IMG/VR virus record: IMGVR_UViG_3300037826_000280
Span: 1 to 33,722 of that record
Strand: one strand, 5' to 3'
DNA from: a virus
DNA length: 33,722 bases
In this document: positions 5,036-11,836 of the stretch, one piece after another
Position numbering within the stretch: position 1 is the stretch's first letter
Layout: each line of letters opens with the position of its first letter
Made by a program: the position numbers and the translations under genes
The notes under the pieces: generated by a model
Database searches by the model: none
What the model was told of the DNA's origin: nothing
What the model saw: the letters and a program-made list of their open reading frames with translations, nothing else

Positions 5036-6154
5036 ATGGTAGCAGGACAACAGGTCATTGACGTAGTAAGCTCGCCAGCGATGGTCTCCCCCCCCACCGC
5101 GATCGTGCAGCGGTCGACACCTCTACGCTCCTACAGCCCCGACCGGCAACGCGAACGCGACGAACAGCTACGGGAATGGTGGAGGCAAGCCGAAGAGGCG
5201 TGGATCAATGTCAAGGGAGCTAAGAGCAAGAATACACAGCGCGCGTACAGCGCGGCATTGCGGATGTTCAAGGAGTTCTGCGAGGAGGAGTACGCTGATG
5301 AACGGCTGTGGCTGGTGGGGGGCGTGCAGGTGAATGCCTGGCAGCAAGCTATGCGAGATGAGGACTTGGCGGAGACGACGATCAATCTCCGCCTTTCGGC
5401 ACTTTCGTCGTTTTTCGACTACGTGTGCAACAAGCACTCCGCAGTAGATCCTCGGACGGGTCAAGAGGTCTTTCTCAGAGACAACAATCCTGTGAAGCGT
5501 GTCGAGCGGGCGAAGATCGAGCCGTATGGCAAGATGGTTTCGCTTGGCGTGGATGAGGTGCGGGCGTTGCTGCAGGCGATTCCGAGAAACACAGTCTATG
5601 GCCTGCGGGACTTTGCGTTGGTCGTGACGTATCTCTACACCGGTCGACGTTCTTCCGAGGTTCGGTGCTTGCGCTGGGGCGATATCTCTACTGATCGCGG
5701 GCGTGTGTACTATGAGTGGCAGGGGAAGGGAAAGCAGCGAACGGATGAGCTCCCTCTCCCAGCCTATAACGCGATCGTAGAGTATCTCAAGGCAGCCGGG
5801 CGGTTTGACGACATTCAGGACGAGGATTACATCTTCACCGCGCTATCAGACGCGGCCACGCACTTCGACCACGTCGACGATATGCCTGAGAACAAGCCGC
5901 TCGGCTCCTGCTTTGTCAACCGTGTCGTCAAAAAGTGCGCCCGGCGGGCGGGATTGAAGTGGCGCAAGATCCATACTCACACGCTCCGCCACACGGCCGC
6001 GATGCTACGGGCAGAGCTCACCAACGACCTGAAGACGATTCAGGACTTCCTCAATCATTCCTCCCTGGCCGTTACGGAGATCTACCTGCGCCACGGGAAG
6101 AAGCGTGAGGATACGATGTGGGCCCAGGTCGAGGCGCTGATCGGCGTCGAGTAG
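5036..6154 (+). CDS. int: Tyrosine recombinase / integrase (second copy, phage early operon)
   Basis: This 372-residue protein starts at ATG 5036 with AGGAGG 5 bases upstream. After a 45-residue Pro/Arg-rich leader there is a core-binding domain (about 60-140, NTQRAYSAALRMFKEF). The catalytic domain follows: TGRRSSEVRCLRW (Arg), GKGKQRTDELPL (Lys), HTHTLRHT (His/Arg), LNHSS and the nucleophile Tyr in EIYLRHG. All catalytic positions are present. It is on the opposite strand from the first integrase and only distantly similar in sequence. Its position inside the early operon and beside a tRNA-like element suggests it is the phage's own integrase with attP just downstream. That is an inference. 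Confidence 0.93.
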   Translation: MVAGQQVIDVVSSPAMVSPPTAIVQRSTPLRSYSPDRQRERDEQLREWWRQAEEAWINVKGAKSKNTQRAYSAALRMFKEFCEEEYADERLWLVGGVQVNAWQQAMRDEDLAETTINLRLSALSSFFDYVCNKHSAVDPRTGQEVFLRDNNPVKRVERAKIEPYGKMVSLGVDEVRALLQAIPRNTVYGLRDFALVVTYLYTGRRSSEVRCLRWGDISTDRGRVYYEWQGKGKQRTDELPLPAYNAIVEYLKAAGRFDDIQDEDYIFTALSDAATHFDHVDDMPENKPLGSCFVNRVVKKCARRAGLKWRKIHTHTLRHTAAMLRAELTNDLKTIQDFLNHSSLAVTEIYLRHGKKREDTMWAQVEALIGVE

Positions 6155-6161
6155 AAGGAGA

Positions 6162-6227
6162 TGGGCGGTAGCTCAGTGGCAGAGCGCGGTCGCACCGAGG
6201 TCGGGAGTTCAAGTCTCCCCCGCCCAT
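6162..6227 (+). tRNA. tRNA-like element with a shrunken anticodon arm
   Basis: This has a 7-bp acceptor stem (TGGGCGG with CCGCCCA), T8-A9, a normal D-arm (GCTC-AGTGGCA-GAGC), the variable loop AGGTC and a perfect T-arm (GGGAG-TTCAAGT-CTCCC). Between positions 27 and 43 only 11 bases remain (CGGTCGCACCG) instead of 17, so the anticodon loop cannot form a normal 7-base loop. No CCA is encoded. It begins 8 bases after the integrase stop. It may be an attP-borne tRNA relic or a deliberate tRNA-like RNA. An alternative 7-bp pairing of GGCGGTA (6164-6170) with TACCGCC (6242-6248) would open the acceptor stem. Confidence 0.7.
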
Positions 6228-6230
6228 ATA

Positions 6231-6428
6231 GGTGGAAACCTTACCGCCAAGCCGGTGAATACATGAGACCGGCCACCAGGGAGCATTGCCCTGGGTGCGT
6301 TGACTGGACCGGGTAGGTCGCATACGCGACGGCCAAGTGTGAGTCATCTGGGGGGATGAATGTCGGCGAGGGCCTGAGACTGCGCTCACTGCTGAAGGTC
6401 TCCGGGGGTGAGAGCCCCCCACCCGGTC
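6231..6428 (+). ncRNA. Candidate structured RNA between the tRNA-like element and the winged-helix gene
   Basis: This 220-base gap has no ORF but many helices. They are GGTG/CACC (6231/6277), GCCGGT/ACCGGC (6251-6273), CACCAGGG/CCCTGGGTG (6274-6297, one bulge), GTCGC-ATAC-GCGAC (6317-6330), TCATC/GATGA (6344-6359), GAGAC/GTCTC (6376-6402) and GGGGG/CCCCC (6404-6419). The last four are enclosed by a perfect long-range 8-bp helix, GACCGGGT (6307-6314) with ACCCGGTC (6421-6428). It ends 9 bases before the ribosome site of the next gene, so it may be a leader or attenuator as well as a free RNA. I do not recognise a known class. The tRNA-neighbour position recalls phage RNAs such as GOLLD and ROOL, but it is much shorter. 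Confidence 0.5.
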
Positions 6429-6447
6429 ACCTACCATTGGAGGTTTT

Positions 6448-6804
6448 ATGAGCGATTGGTCACCTGATCGAGCAGCGGAAGCGGCGCCGGTGGTGCTGGA
6501 GGTATTCAAGCGCTGGCGGAAGAGTCGCAATGCGCTGAGCCGGCAGGATCTCGTCGGGATGACGGGGTTGAGCGATCGGCTGATCCGCTCGGCTATTGCG
6601 GAGCTCCGCCGGCAAGGATACTTGATCATCGCCGATGAAAACGGCGGTTACCGGTTCGCTCGATCCGTGGACGAGGTCCTCGCCTACACAGCTTCACTCA
6701 AGAGCCGGGTCGATGCGCTCCGTGAGGTCGTTACGGCGATGGAGTCGGCTGCAGAGGATCAGTTCGGCTCGGGATCGTTGGCTCAGCAGATGTCGATGTT
6801 CTAG
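6448..6804 (+). CDS. Winged-helix DNA-binding protein
   Basis: This 118-residue protein starts at ATG 6448 behind TTGGAGG. Residues 30-75 form a winged helix: LSRQDLVGMTGLSDRLIRSA is helix 2-turn-recognition helix, and ELRRQGYLIIADENGGYRF is helix 4 plus the wing. A C-terminal helix (about 80-105) could dimerise. The pattern is like the HTH domains of phage replication or transcription modulators. It is a candidate binder of the dispersed palindromes, one of which follows its stop codon directly. Confidence 0.75.
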   Translation: MSDWSPDRAAEAAPVVLEVFKRWRKSRNALSRQDLVGMTGLSDRLIRSAIAELRRQGYLIIADENGGYRFARSVDEVLAYTASLKSRVDALREVVTAMESAAEDQFGSGSLAQQMSMF

Positions 6805-6807
6805 GTA

Positions 6808-6822
6808 GCTAATGGGATTATC
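6808..6822. promoter_or_regulatory. Dispersed palindrome, site 3 (15 bp)
   Basis: GCTAATGGGATTATC lies between the winged-helix gene and the Gre-like gene, followed by GGAACAGG. It is the only copy with 5 rather than 6 bases between the half sites. Confidence 0.6.
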
Positions 6823-6839
6823 GGAACAGGAGGTGGCCG

Positions 6840-7052
6840 ATGTCCAACCTGGGGCGAGTGGTGCGGTTCGATTTGGATGGGATTAGACTCGAGCGGAGGC
6901 TGGTGGATTTGCCCGTGCTCGATGATCCGGGATCGGAGTTGAGCGTAGAGAGTCCGGTGGGTCGGGCTCTGCTGTCGGCCGCGGCCGGTGATGAGCTCGT
7001 GGTCAAAGCGCCGGCAGGTGATGTGGTTGTTAAGGTACAGGCTGTGGCCTAG
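6840..7052 (+). CDS. Stand-alone GreA/GreB C-terminal-domain protein
   Basis: This 70-residue protein starts at ATG 6840 after AGGAGG. Residues 20-68 match the FKBP-like C-terminal domain of transcript cleavage factors: a DLPVLDDPG loop, then ELSVESPVGRALLSAAAGDE and a final VKAPAGDVVVKV beta pair. The coiled-coil finger that carries the cleavage acids of GreA is absent. The domain alone binds the RNA polymerase secondary-channel rim, as in Rnk- and Gfh-like proteins. It could therefore be a small modifier of host polymerase. Family assignment is fairly secure; the role is inferred. Confidence 0.7.
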   Translation: MSNLGRVVRFDLDGIRLERRLVDLPVLDDPGSELSVESPVGRALLSAAAGDELVVKAPAGDVVVKVQAVA

Positions 7053-7104
7053 CACTATTGTAGCAAGGATCGAGCGTTTCGTACCCATAGATCTGGAGGA
7101 TTCG

Positions 7105-7434
7105 ATGGACATTCTCAGTAACTTGGCCTGGGAGATCGGCACGTTGGTGTCCGGTATGCTGTTGACAGCCCTGGTCCTGGCGGTCGGTCACTGGTTTGAG
7201 TGGCCACGACGATTGACGCGGGTCGAGGCCTACATCTACGGCGTCGCTTCGCTATTCGCCGGCTTTGCGCTCTGGCGCGGGCTGAACGGCGATTGGCTGG
7301 GGCCCGTGGGGCTCCTGGTCATTTGCCTGGTCGGTGGCTTGACCGTGATTCTGGCGTACAAGTGGGACGGATTTGTGCTCCGAGTGCGTCAAGCGCGGAA
7401 GGTTGAAGGCCTCGATGACGAACTCCCACACTGA
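7105..7434 (+). CDS. Small three-helix membrane protein
   Basis: This 109-residue protein starts at ATG 7105 with GGAGG 5 bases upstream. Three hydrophobic segments are visible at about residues 14-30, 40-57 and 63-84, followed by a basic cytoplasmic tail (RVRQARKVEG). I do not recognise a family. It lies in the early operon, far from the lysis genes, so superinfection exclusion is at least as likely as a holin role. The next gene overlaps its end by 20 bases. Confidence 0.65.
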   Translation: MDILSNLAWEIGTLVSGMLLTALVLAVGHWFEWPRRLTRVEAYIYGVASLFAGFALWRGLNGDWLGPVGLLVICLVGGLTVILAYKWDGFVLRVRQARKVEGLDDELPH

Positions 7435-7654
7435 GGCCTGGGACAAGGTCCGGTCGCTGGAGGATATCCAGGCGTTGCTGGCGTCGGTCGATGCACGGCG
7501 AAAGCTGATCCGGACGCACGCCTGGCGGGAGGGGTCCTGGGACGTGGTCTTTGCGGAGGCTACGGTGATGCGCGATGAGCTCGAAGCATTACGCGAGCGC
7601 TTGACGGAGTGCTGGGAGGACCTGGTCGGAGACGCACGTGGGCAAGGAGCCTAG
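7415..7654 (+). CDS. Small helical protein of unknown function
   Basis: This 79-residue protein starts at ATG 7415, overlapping the membrane-protein gene by 20 bases. It is mostly helical and charged (EDIQALLASVDARRKLI; RDELEALRERLTECWEDL), so a coiled coil is likely. No family is recognised. Its end overlaps the GTG of the DUF6011-ParB frame by 17 bases, consistent with translational coupling along the operon. Confidence 0.6.
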   Translation: MTNSHTEAWDKVRSLEDIQALLASVDARRKLIRTHAWREGSWDVVFAEATVMRDELEALRERLTECWEDLVGDARGQGA

Positions 7655-9929
7655 ATGCGCCGTATGCGGCCGGCCCCTCCGGTCGCCGGAGAGCATCGCC
7701 GCCGGCGTAGGGCCCGTGTGTGCCGGCAAGCGTGGTCGTGGTGGTAGATCAATTGGTGGTGGGTCGCGGGGGTTACCGCGGGGTCTATTCTATCTGAATC
7801 ATCAGGAGGAATCGATGGACGGTATTGGGGTCGACTTTATTGGGGTCAACGGAGAGGTGGTCGTAGAGGGCAGCCTGCGGCGCGTACCGATAACACGGAT
7901 TACCACGTCAAGGTGGCAGCCTCGGGAGCCGATCTTTGACGGCGATGCGCTATGGGAGTTGGCCAAGAGCATCAAGGAGCAGGGGCTGATCAACCCGATC
8001 GTGGTCTTCCAATCGGGAGAGACGGAGTTCGGCGATCCGCTATACGAGCTCGTCGCCGGCGAACGGCGGACCCGGGCCGTGATGGGCATCGTCTGGGCAG
8101 CGTGGGACGACGATCAGACGTCGGAGAAGGACGCCGTGATGAGACTGGCGGCGGAGGGCCTCGAGGCCGTTCCGATGCCGGCGCTGATGCAGATCCACGA
8201 GGCGGGGGTGACGATCCTGGCCAGGGTCGAGTCGGGGGAGGATCTGAGCCGGCTCCACCAGCTGGCGGTGATCGAGAACATTGAGCGCCAGGGGCTGACG
8301 CCCCTCGAGGAGGCGCGCGCGCTCCACGGCCTGCAGCAGGAGCTGGAGCTTTCCCAGCGGGATCTCGCAGCTCGGATCGGCAAGAGTCAGAGCTACGTCG
8401 CCCAGCGGCTCTCCCTCCTCGGCCTGGCCGAGGAGGCCCAGGAGGGCGTGAGTACTCGCGTACTCAGTGCGACACACGCGCGAGCTATCGCGCGGGTACC
8501 GAAGGAGCTGCAGCCGGACTTCGTGGAATGGACCACGAACGCGATCTCGCGGAGCGACTCGCCGGCGACGACGCGCCAGGTCCAGAACCGCGCGCGCGAG
8601 CTCGCGGCCTTCGTCGACCCCGACCGGTGGCTGCCCAATGGGGAGAGGGTCTACAAGCCGCAGGATCGTAACCGGTTGGCGCTGATCCGCACGCTGCTGA
8701 CCTGCGGCGGCGTCGACGTGGCCGAACACGGCAAAGATCTCCTGGGCCTAATTGCCGTTGGATGGGGAGATCACAACATATTGGCCAAGAGCCCGATCAA
8801 GGTGGTGCAGACGTATAACTTCATGCAGGCGGTTCTGGAGGCCCTGGGCTATTCTGGTCACACTCAGACGGTGTGGGACGATACAGCTCCTATGATGGGT
8901 CGAACGTGTTCGGAGTGCCTCTTCTACGGGGTCGATGTGGACTATGAGATACCCAGCCAATGGGAGCCCCATTGTAATCGAATGAAGGGTCACGATACGC
9001 TGGCCACGTGCCAGAACTTCATCGGCGTCGAGGATCCCGTTGCGATCCCGTTGGAGGTCTTTGATGTGCGCTGGTACAAGAAGGCCGGCGTCGACGTTGT
9101 CGAGGACCCGTTCCCGCATATGTCCTCGGTCAGCGCGTACGTGAACGGACTGCAGCTGGCCATTGAGCAGAAGAAGCAAGCGGAAGAGGAGGAGGATCGA
9201 AGGAAGGCTCAGAAGCATTTGGAGCCGATGAAGATGTATGTGGATTGGGTGACCAATCGTCCGAAAGAGGATCTCCGACACTTCCAGGCGCACTCCTGCT
9301 TTAAGTGTGTCCACTACGTCGCGAGCCTGGGGGAAGATCCTGAGGCCATTCCCTGCCGGTTCGCCCTCGATCCCCTGACGGACCATAGAGGCGGTAGCCG
9401 CGCGCCGAAGTATGGCGTGTTAGTGATGCGGGACGGCACGGTCCTCCCGCGGTGTGAGATGTTCTCCTACCGGAACATGCCCTTCATCGCACGAGAGGTA
9501 GGTGTCGAGCTGCCGGTCGATCGACGGATGGTGGTGGAATGGCTCCATGCTCTGGCGACAACCGGACACTACGCCACCGACGATCACAACGTGATATGGG
9601 GCGTCCTCCGGTGGTTGAACTACGGGCGATCGGGGAAGGGGAACGATTACGACAAGCTCAAGCGATACTTGATCGACAAGTGGGACGATCTCGGGGGAGA
9701 TGGGGCGATCTGCACGCTCCTCAACGTGGTGCTGAGCGAGGGCCGGCTCCGGAATGGCCGGGCCACTATGCCGGCAACGCTGTTCAACGCGGCAACCAAC
9801 AACCCCGAGGAGTTCGCGTTCATCGGATTCGACGAAGCCATTGGAGAGAAGCCAGTTTGGAGCTGGGTAGCTGATAGGTGGCCAGACGATTGGCCACGGC
9901 CGTGGGAGGATCACAGTGTTGAAGATTGA
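7638..9929 (+). CDS. ParB-like nuclease-domain protein with N-terminal DUF6011 zinc knuckle
   Basis: The open frame of 763 codons starts at GTG 7638. Residues 6-32 are a DUF6011-type zinc knuckle (CAVCGRPL, then GVGPVCAGK). A second start, ATG 7815 with AGGAGG 7 bases upstream, would give a 704-residue ParB alone, so two products are possible. The ParB/sulfiredoxin-like domain lies at about residues 80-180 (SRWQPREP, KEQGLINPIVVF, ELVAGERRTRAV). The ParB helix-turn-helix follows at about 205-280 (TPLEEARALHGL, RDLAARIGKSQSYVAQRLSL). Unusually, the long C-terminal half carries two further Cys clusters, near residues 424-454 and 554-605. Phage ParB-like proteins may partition plasmid-like prophages, regulate transcription or act as nucleases; which applies here is unknown. 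Confidence 0.85.
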   Translation: MGKEPRCAVCGRPLRSPESIAAGVGPVCAGKRGRGGRSIGGGSRGLPRGLFYLNHQEESMDGIGVDFIGVNGEVVVEGSLRRVPITRITTSRWQPREPIFDGDALWELAKSIKEQGLINPIVVFQSGETEFGDPLYELVAGERRTRAVMGIVWAAWDDDQTSEKDAVMRLAAEGLEAVPMPALMQIHEAGVTILARVESGEDLSRLHQLAVIENIERQGLTPLEEARALHGLQQELELSQRDLAARIGKSQSYVAQRLSLLGLAEEAQEGVSTRVLSATHARAIARVPKELQPDFVEWTTNAISRSDSPATTRQVQNRARELAAFVDPDRWLPNGERVYKPQDRNRLALIRTLLTCGGVDVAEHGKDLLGLIAVGWGDHNILAKSPIKVVQTYNFMQAVLEALGYSGHTQTVWDDTAPMMGRTCSECLFYGVDVDYEIPSQWEPHCNRMKGHDTLATCQNFIGVEDPVAIPLEVFDVRWYKKAGVDVVEDPFPHMSSVSAYVNGLQLAIEQKKQAEEEEDRRKAQKHLEPMKMYVDWVTNRPKEDLRHFQAHSCFKCVHYVASLGEDPEAIPCRFALDPLTDHRGGSRAPKYGVLVMRDGTVLPRCEMFSYRNMPFIAREVGVELPVDRRMVVEWLHALATTGHYATDDHNVIWGVLRWLNYGRSGKGNDYDKLKRYLIDKWDDLGGDGAICTLLNVVLSEGRLRNGRATMPATLFNAATNNPEEFAFIGFDEAIGEKPVWSWVADRWPDDWPRPWEDHSVED

Positions 9930-10173
9930 GCACGGTGGCCTGGCGATCTCCGTCGAGATCCCGGCCGGGATGGCCCTGGGGGAGATCGCCGACGCCTTCA
10001 TCCAACTGGCGTTCGCGGTGGTGGCGGAGCTCTATGGCAGCGGCGCCACCACGGAGGACCTCGGGGGCGGCAACCCGGCGATGGAACTGTTTCGGGCGGA
10101 GAACTGTATGCGGTCGGTGTGGCGAGCGATTCAGAAGGGTAGCTTCGAGGTCGACGATGCGGATACCCATTAG
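9916..10173 (+). CDS. Small early protein of unknown function
   Basis: This 85-residue protein starts at GTG 9916 with GGGAGG 6 bases upstream, overlapping the ParB-like gene by 14 bases. The N-terminal half has a beta-hairpin pattern (LKIEHGGLAISVEIP) and a hydrophobic helix (IADAFIQLAFAVVAEL). The rest is acidic. No family is recognised. Strong ribosome site and overlaps support it as a real gene. Confidence 0.6.
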   Translation: MLKIEHGGLAISVEIPAGMALGEIADAFIQLAFAVVAELYGSGATTEDLGGGNPAMELFRAENCMRSVWRAIQKGSFEVDDADTH

Positions 10174-10339
10174 CTCGACGTGGATCTGGCAGTGGACCCG
10201 GTGGCGCTTGGCAGCGGGCTATGACTGGCTGTCGTGGGAGATCTGCCTACAGCTGGACTTCCGGACGAAGCCGTTTGGTTCGTGGATGATCCGGTTGGGC
10301 ATAGGGCCCTTCACGGCGAGGCTGTATCGCGAGGTTTGA
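10157..10339 (+). CDS. Small Trp-rich protein, possible paralogue of the gene at 10830
   Basis: This 60-residue protein starts at ATG 10157 and overlaps the previous gene by 17 bases. It is very rich in Trp (WIWQWTRWRL, then YDWLSWEI) and basic. The gene at 10830 has the same size, the same MRI start, a similar Trp-rich core and a similar C-terminal beta pattern, so the two may be diverged duplicates. Its stop codon lies inside the left arm of the large hairpin element at 10336-10456. Confidence 0.5.
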   Translation: MRIPISSTWIWQWTRWRLAAGYDWLSWEICLQLDFRTKPFGSWMIRLGIGPFTARLYREV

Positions 10340-10456
10340 TGTCGACCGTCCTGGAAAGGGCGCTAGGGGGCCTTTCCCCGGCCTTGACCCAGCCGTGGCC
10401 CTGTAGAGCCGCCGCCACCCGGCATCTAGCGCCCTCCCCAGGGCGATCGACATCAA
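10336..10456 (+). ncRNA. Large imperfect hairpin element (31-bp arms)
   Basis: Two 31-base arms (10336-10366 and 10426-10456) pair at 27 Watson-Crick positions plus one G-U. The outer 10 bp TTGATGTCGA/TCGACATCAA, middle CCTGG/CCAGG and inner 9 bp GGGCGCTAG/CTAGCGCCC are all perfect. The four differences between the arms are all transitions. The 59-base centre can form further stems (GGGG/CCCC; CCGTGGC with GCCACCCGG). The element starts at the stop codon of the Trp-rich gene and ends at the AAGGAG of the next gene, so as RNA it could gate translation. It could equally be a free RNA or a small inserted repeat. It contains no convincing ORF. Confidence 0.65.
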
Positions 10457-10466
10457 GGAGTTGTCT

Positions 10467-10811
10467 ATGCGCAAAACATTTGTGAGACCAGTCCCGTCCC
10501 ATTTGTGGATGCTGGATAACATCGGTATGACCGTGGCCTTATCTTCGCTAGGTGTTTGGTCGGAGTATAAGGAGGCTGGTGATAAGTTGTTTGGCCGTGG
10601 TTTCTTCCTGCAAGCTTGGAAGCGCTACGTTTTTCCGATTTTGTTTCCGGGAGAGTATTCCAATCGGGTGCGAAGATACGAGAGCCTGGAGAAGGTGTTG
10701 CAGAGAGAGTTTATCGATGCAGTGATAAAAGCCAAGATGGAACACGGGCTCTACGATCTGCAGTTTCCGGGATGCTGTAGCACCGAAAACCCACAGGATG
10801 AGGCCGGATGA
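10467..10811 (+). CDS. Early protein of unknown function behind the hairpin element
   Basis: This 114-residue protein starts at ATG 10467; its AAGGAG (10455-10460) overlaps the end of the large hairpin's right arm, so access may depend on the fold. The sequence is aromatic and helical (FFLQAWKRYVFPILF near the middle) with a Cys pair (GCC) near the end. It is more AT-rich than its neighbours. No family is recognised. Confidence 0.6.
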   Translation: MRKTFVRPVPSHLWMLDNIGMTVALSSLGVWSEYKEAGDKLFGRGFFLQAWKRYVFPILFPGEYSNRVRRYESLEKVLQREFIDAVIKAKMEHGLYDLQFPGCCSTENPQDEAG

Positions 10812-10829
10812 GTTTGTAGGAGAGAGCGA

Positions 10830-11060
10830 ATGAGGATAGGACCGTTGATTTTGCTTGAAGGAGACGCAATAGCCGCGTGGCATTGGAAGTGGTCCATTAC
10901 GTGGCGGTGGGTGTTCTACTGGAGCCCCTACAGGCGAGATATGAACGTCGGGTTTTCGCGATTCAAGACGAACGGCGGCGTGATCCTACGGTTGACCTTG
11001 CCGGTGTTGGGTCATTGGGGACTGCAAACACAGAAGAATATGAGGCGAAAGCGACGGTAG
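10830..11060 (+). CDS. Small Trp-rich protein, possible paralogue of the gene at 10157
   Basis: This 76-residue protein starts at ATG 10830 with GGAGAGAG upstream. It contains AWHWKWSITWRWVFYW, a run of alternating Trp resembling that of the 60-residue gene upstream, followed by a basic beta-rich part and a KNMRRKRR tail. No family is recognised. A palindrome site follows its stop codon. Confidence 0.55.
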   Translation: MRIGPLILLEGDAIAAWHWKWSITWRWVFYWSPYRRDMNVGFSRFKTNGGVILRLTLPVLGHWGLQTQKNMRRKRR

Positions 11061-11061
11061 T

Positions 11062-11077
11062 GATAATGGCCGTTAGT
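11062..11077. promoter_or_regulatory. Dispersed palindrome, site 4
   Basis: GATAATGGCCGTTAGT with flanks ACGGTAGT and TGTACGG lies between the Trp-rich gene and the HTH/Cys gene. Confidence 0.65.
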
Positions 11078-11099
11078 TGTACGGAAAGGCGAGGGTACC

Positions 11100-11522
11100 G
11101 TGGGTAGAGGTGGCCGTCCGGCGAAGGTGATGGCCCGGCTCCGCCGGCGGATCTTGGATTTGTGGCTTGATCACGCGTTCTACAAGGAGATCGTAGAGAA
11201 GGTAGGTGTTAGCCAACAGACGGTTAGGACCTATACGTCTGAGGCTGGACTGGAACGCGGATCCGGATGTCACAAGACGCTGGACGGCCGGTGGCGATGG
11301 AGAAAGCTTCCGAAGCCGCGGGAGACGTTCGGAGGCGTGCAGGTGGTCGAGGCGCTGCGCAATGAGCGGCACAACGCGCCTTCCGGTTGCGATCAGTGCC
11401 CGGTAGGAGATCTCTGCGCAGAGCTGACATTGCGTAACGAGAACACGCTGGTTCTCTGCGAACGCCCCTTGCTATGGGAGATCAATGGAGAGTTCAAGAA
11501 AGGATCGGGGAATCGATGGTGA
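11100..11522 (+). CDS. HTH protein with a WhiB-like Cys motif
   Basis: This 140-residue protein starts at GTG 11100. Residues 8-55 look like a helix-turn-helix of the sigma-70 region 4 or transposase type (RLRRRILDLWLDHAFYKEIV, then VSQQTVRTYTSEAGL). A Cys cluster follows at about residues 97-105, CDQCPVGDLC, with another Cys near 119. CxxCPVxxxC is the central motif of WhiB iron-sulfur regulators and of some phage proteins. The full four-Cys WhiB spacing is not met. As the only HTH-plus-metal protein before the late switch it is a candidate late regulator, by position only. Confidence 0.65.
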   Translation: MGRGGRPAKVMARLRRRILDLWLDHAFYKEIVEKVGVSQQTVRTYTSEAGLERGSGCHKTLDGRWRWRKLPKPRETFGGVQVVEALRNERHNAPSGCDQCPVGDLCAELTLRNENTLVLCERPLLWEINGEFKKGSGNRW

Positions 11523-11755
11523 TTGGAGCGATCGTAGGTTTACTGTCGGTAGCCTGGTTGATCACGTGGCGACAGGTGCAGCAGCTGCAGAACCGGTTCG
11601 ACCATCGAGTCAGAGAATGCCGGCAGGCGCGCTCGATGCTGTATGAGTATGCATCCAGGCGTCGACCCAAGCGGCGCCGCCGGTGCTACCTGGTGCTACG
11701 CCAGCGGCCGCCCGACCAGATCCTGATGCATGGCACACCGTTCAGTGCGAACTAA
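11516..11755 (+). CDS. Small membrane-anchored basic protein
   Basis: This 79-residue protein starts at ATG 11516, overlapping the previous stop by a few bases, with AAAGGA upstream. Residues 2-18 form one transmembrane helix (VIGAIVGLLSVAWLITW), followed by a short coiled-coil segment and a strongly basic patch (RRRPKRRRR). No family is recognised. The N-in/C-out coiled-coil layout recalls inner-membrane spanins, but it is not next to the lysis genes. Confidence 0.55.
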   Translation: MVIGAIVGLLSVAWLITWRQVQQLQNRFDHRVRECRQARSMLYEYASRRRPKRRRRCYLVLRQRPPDQILMHGTPFSAN

Positions 11756-11836
11756 CTTCGTATAGTCATGGGGGAGCACATTGCTAAGACAAAGCGACAC
11801 TCAGATTAACGAAACCTACAAACTGGACATTTTGAT

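Noticed and set aside
6299-6330. TTGACT at 6300 as a promoter for the winged-helix gene
   Set aside because: The hexamer 17 bases downstream is TACGCG, a poor -10, and the bases are better explained by RNA helices.
6231-6447. Cobalamin riboswitch, RNase P RNA or group I intron in the gap after the tRNA-like element
   Set aside because: The invariant sequence blocks of these classes are missing; only generic helices are present.
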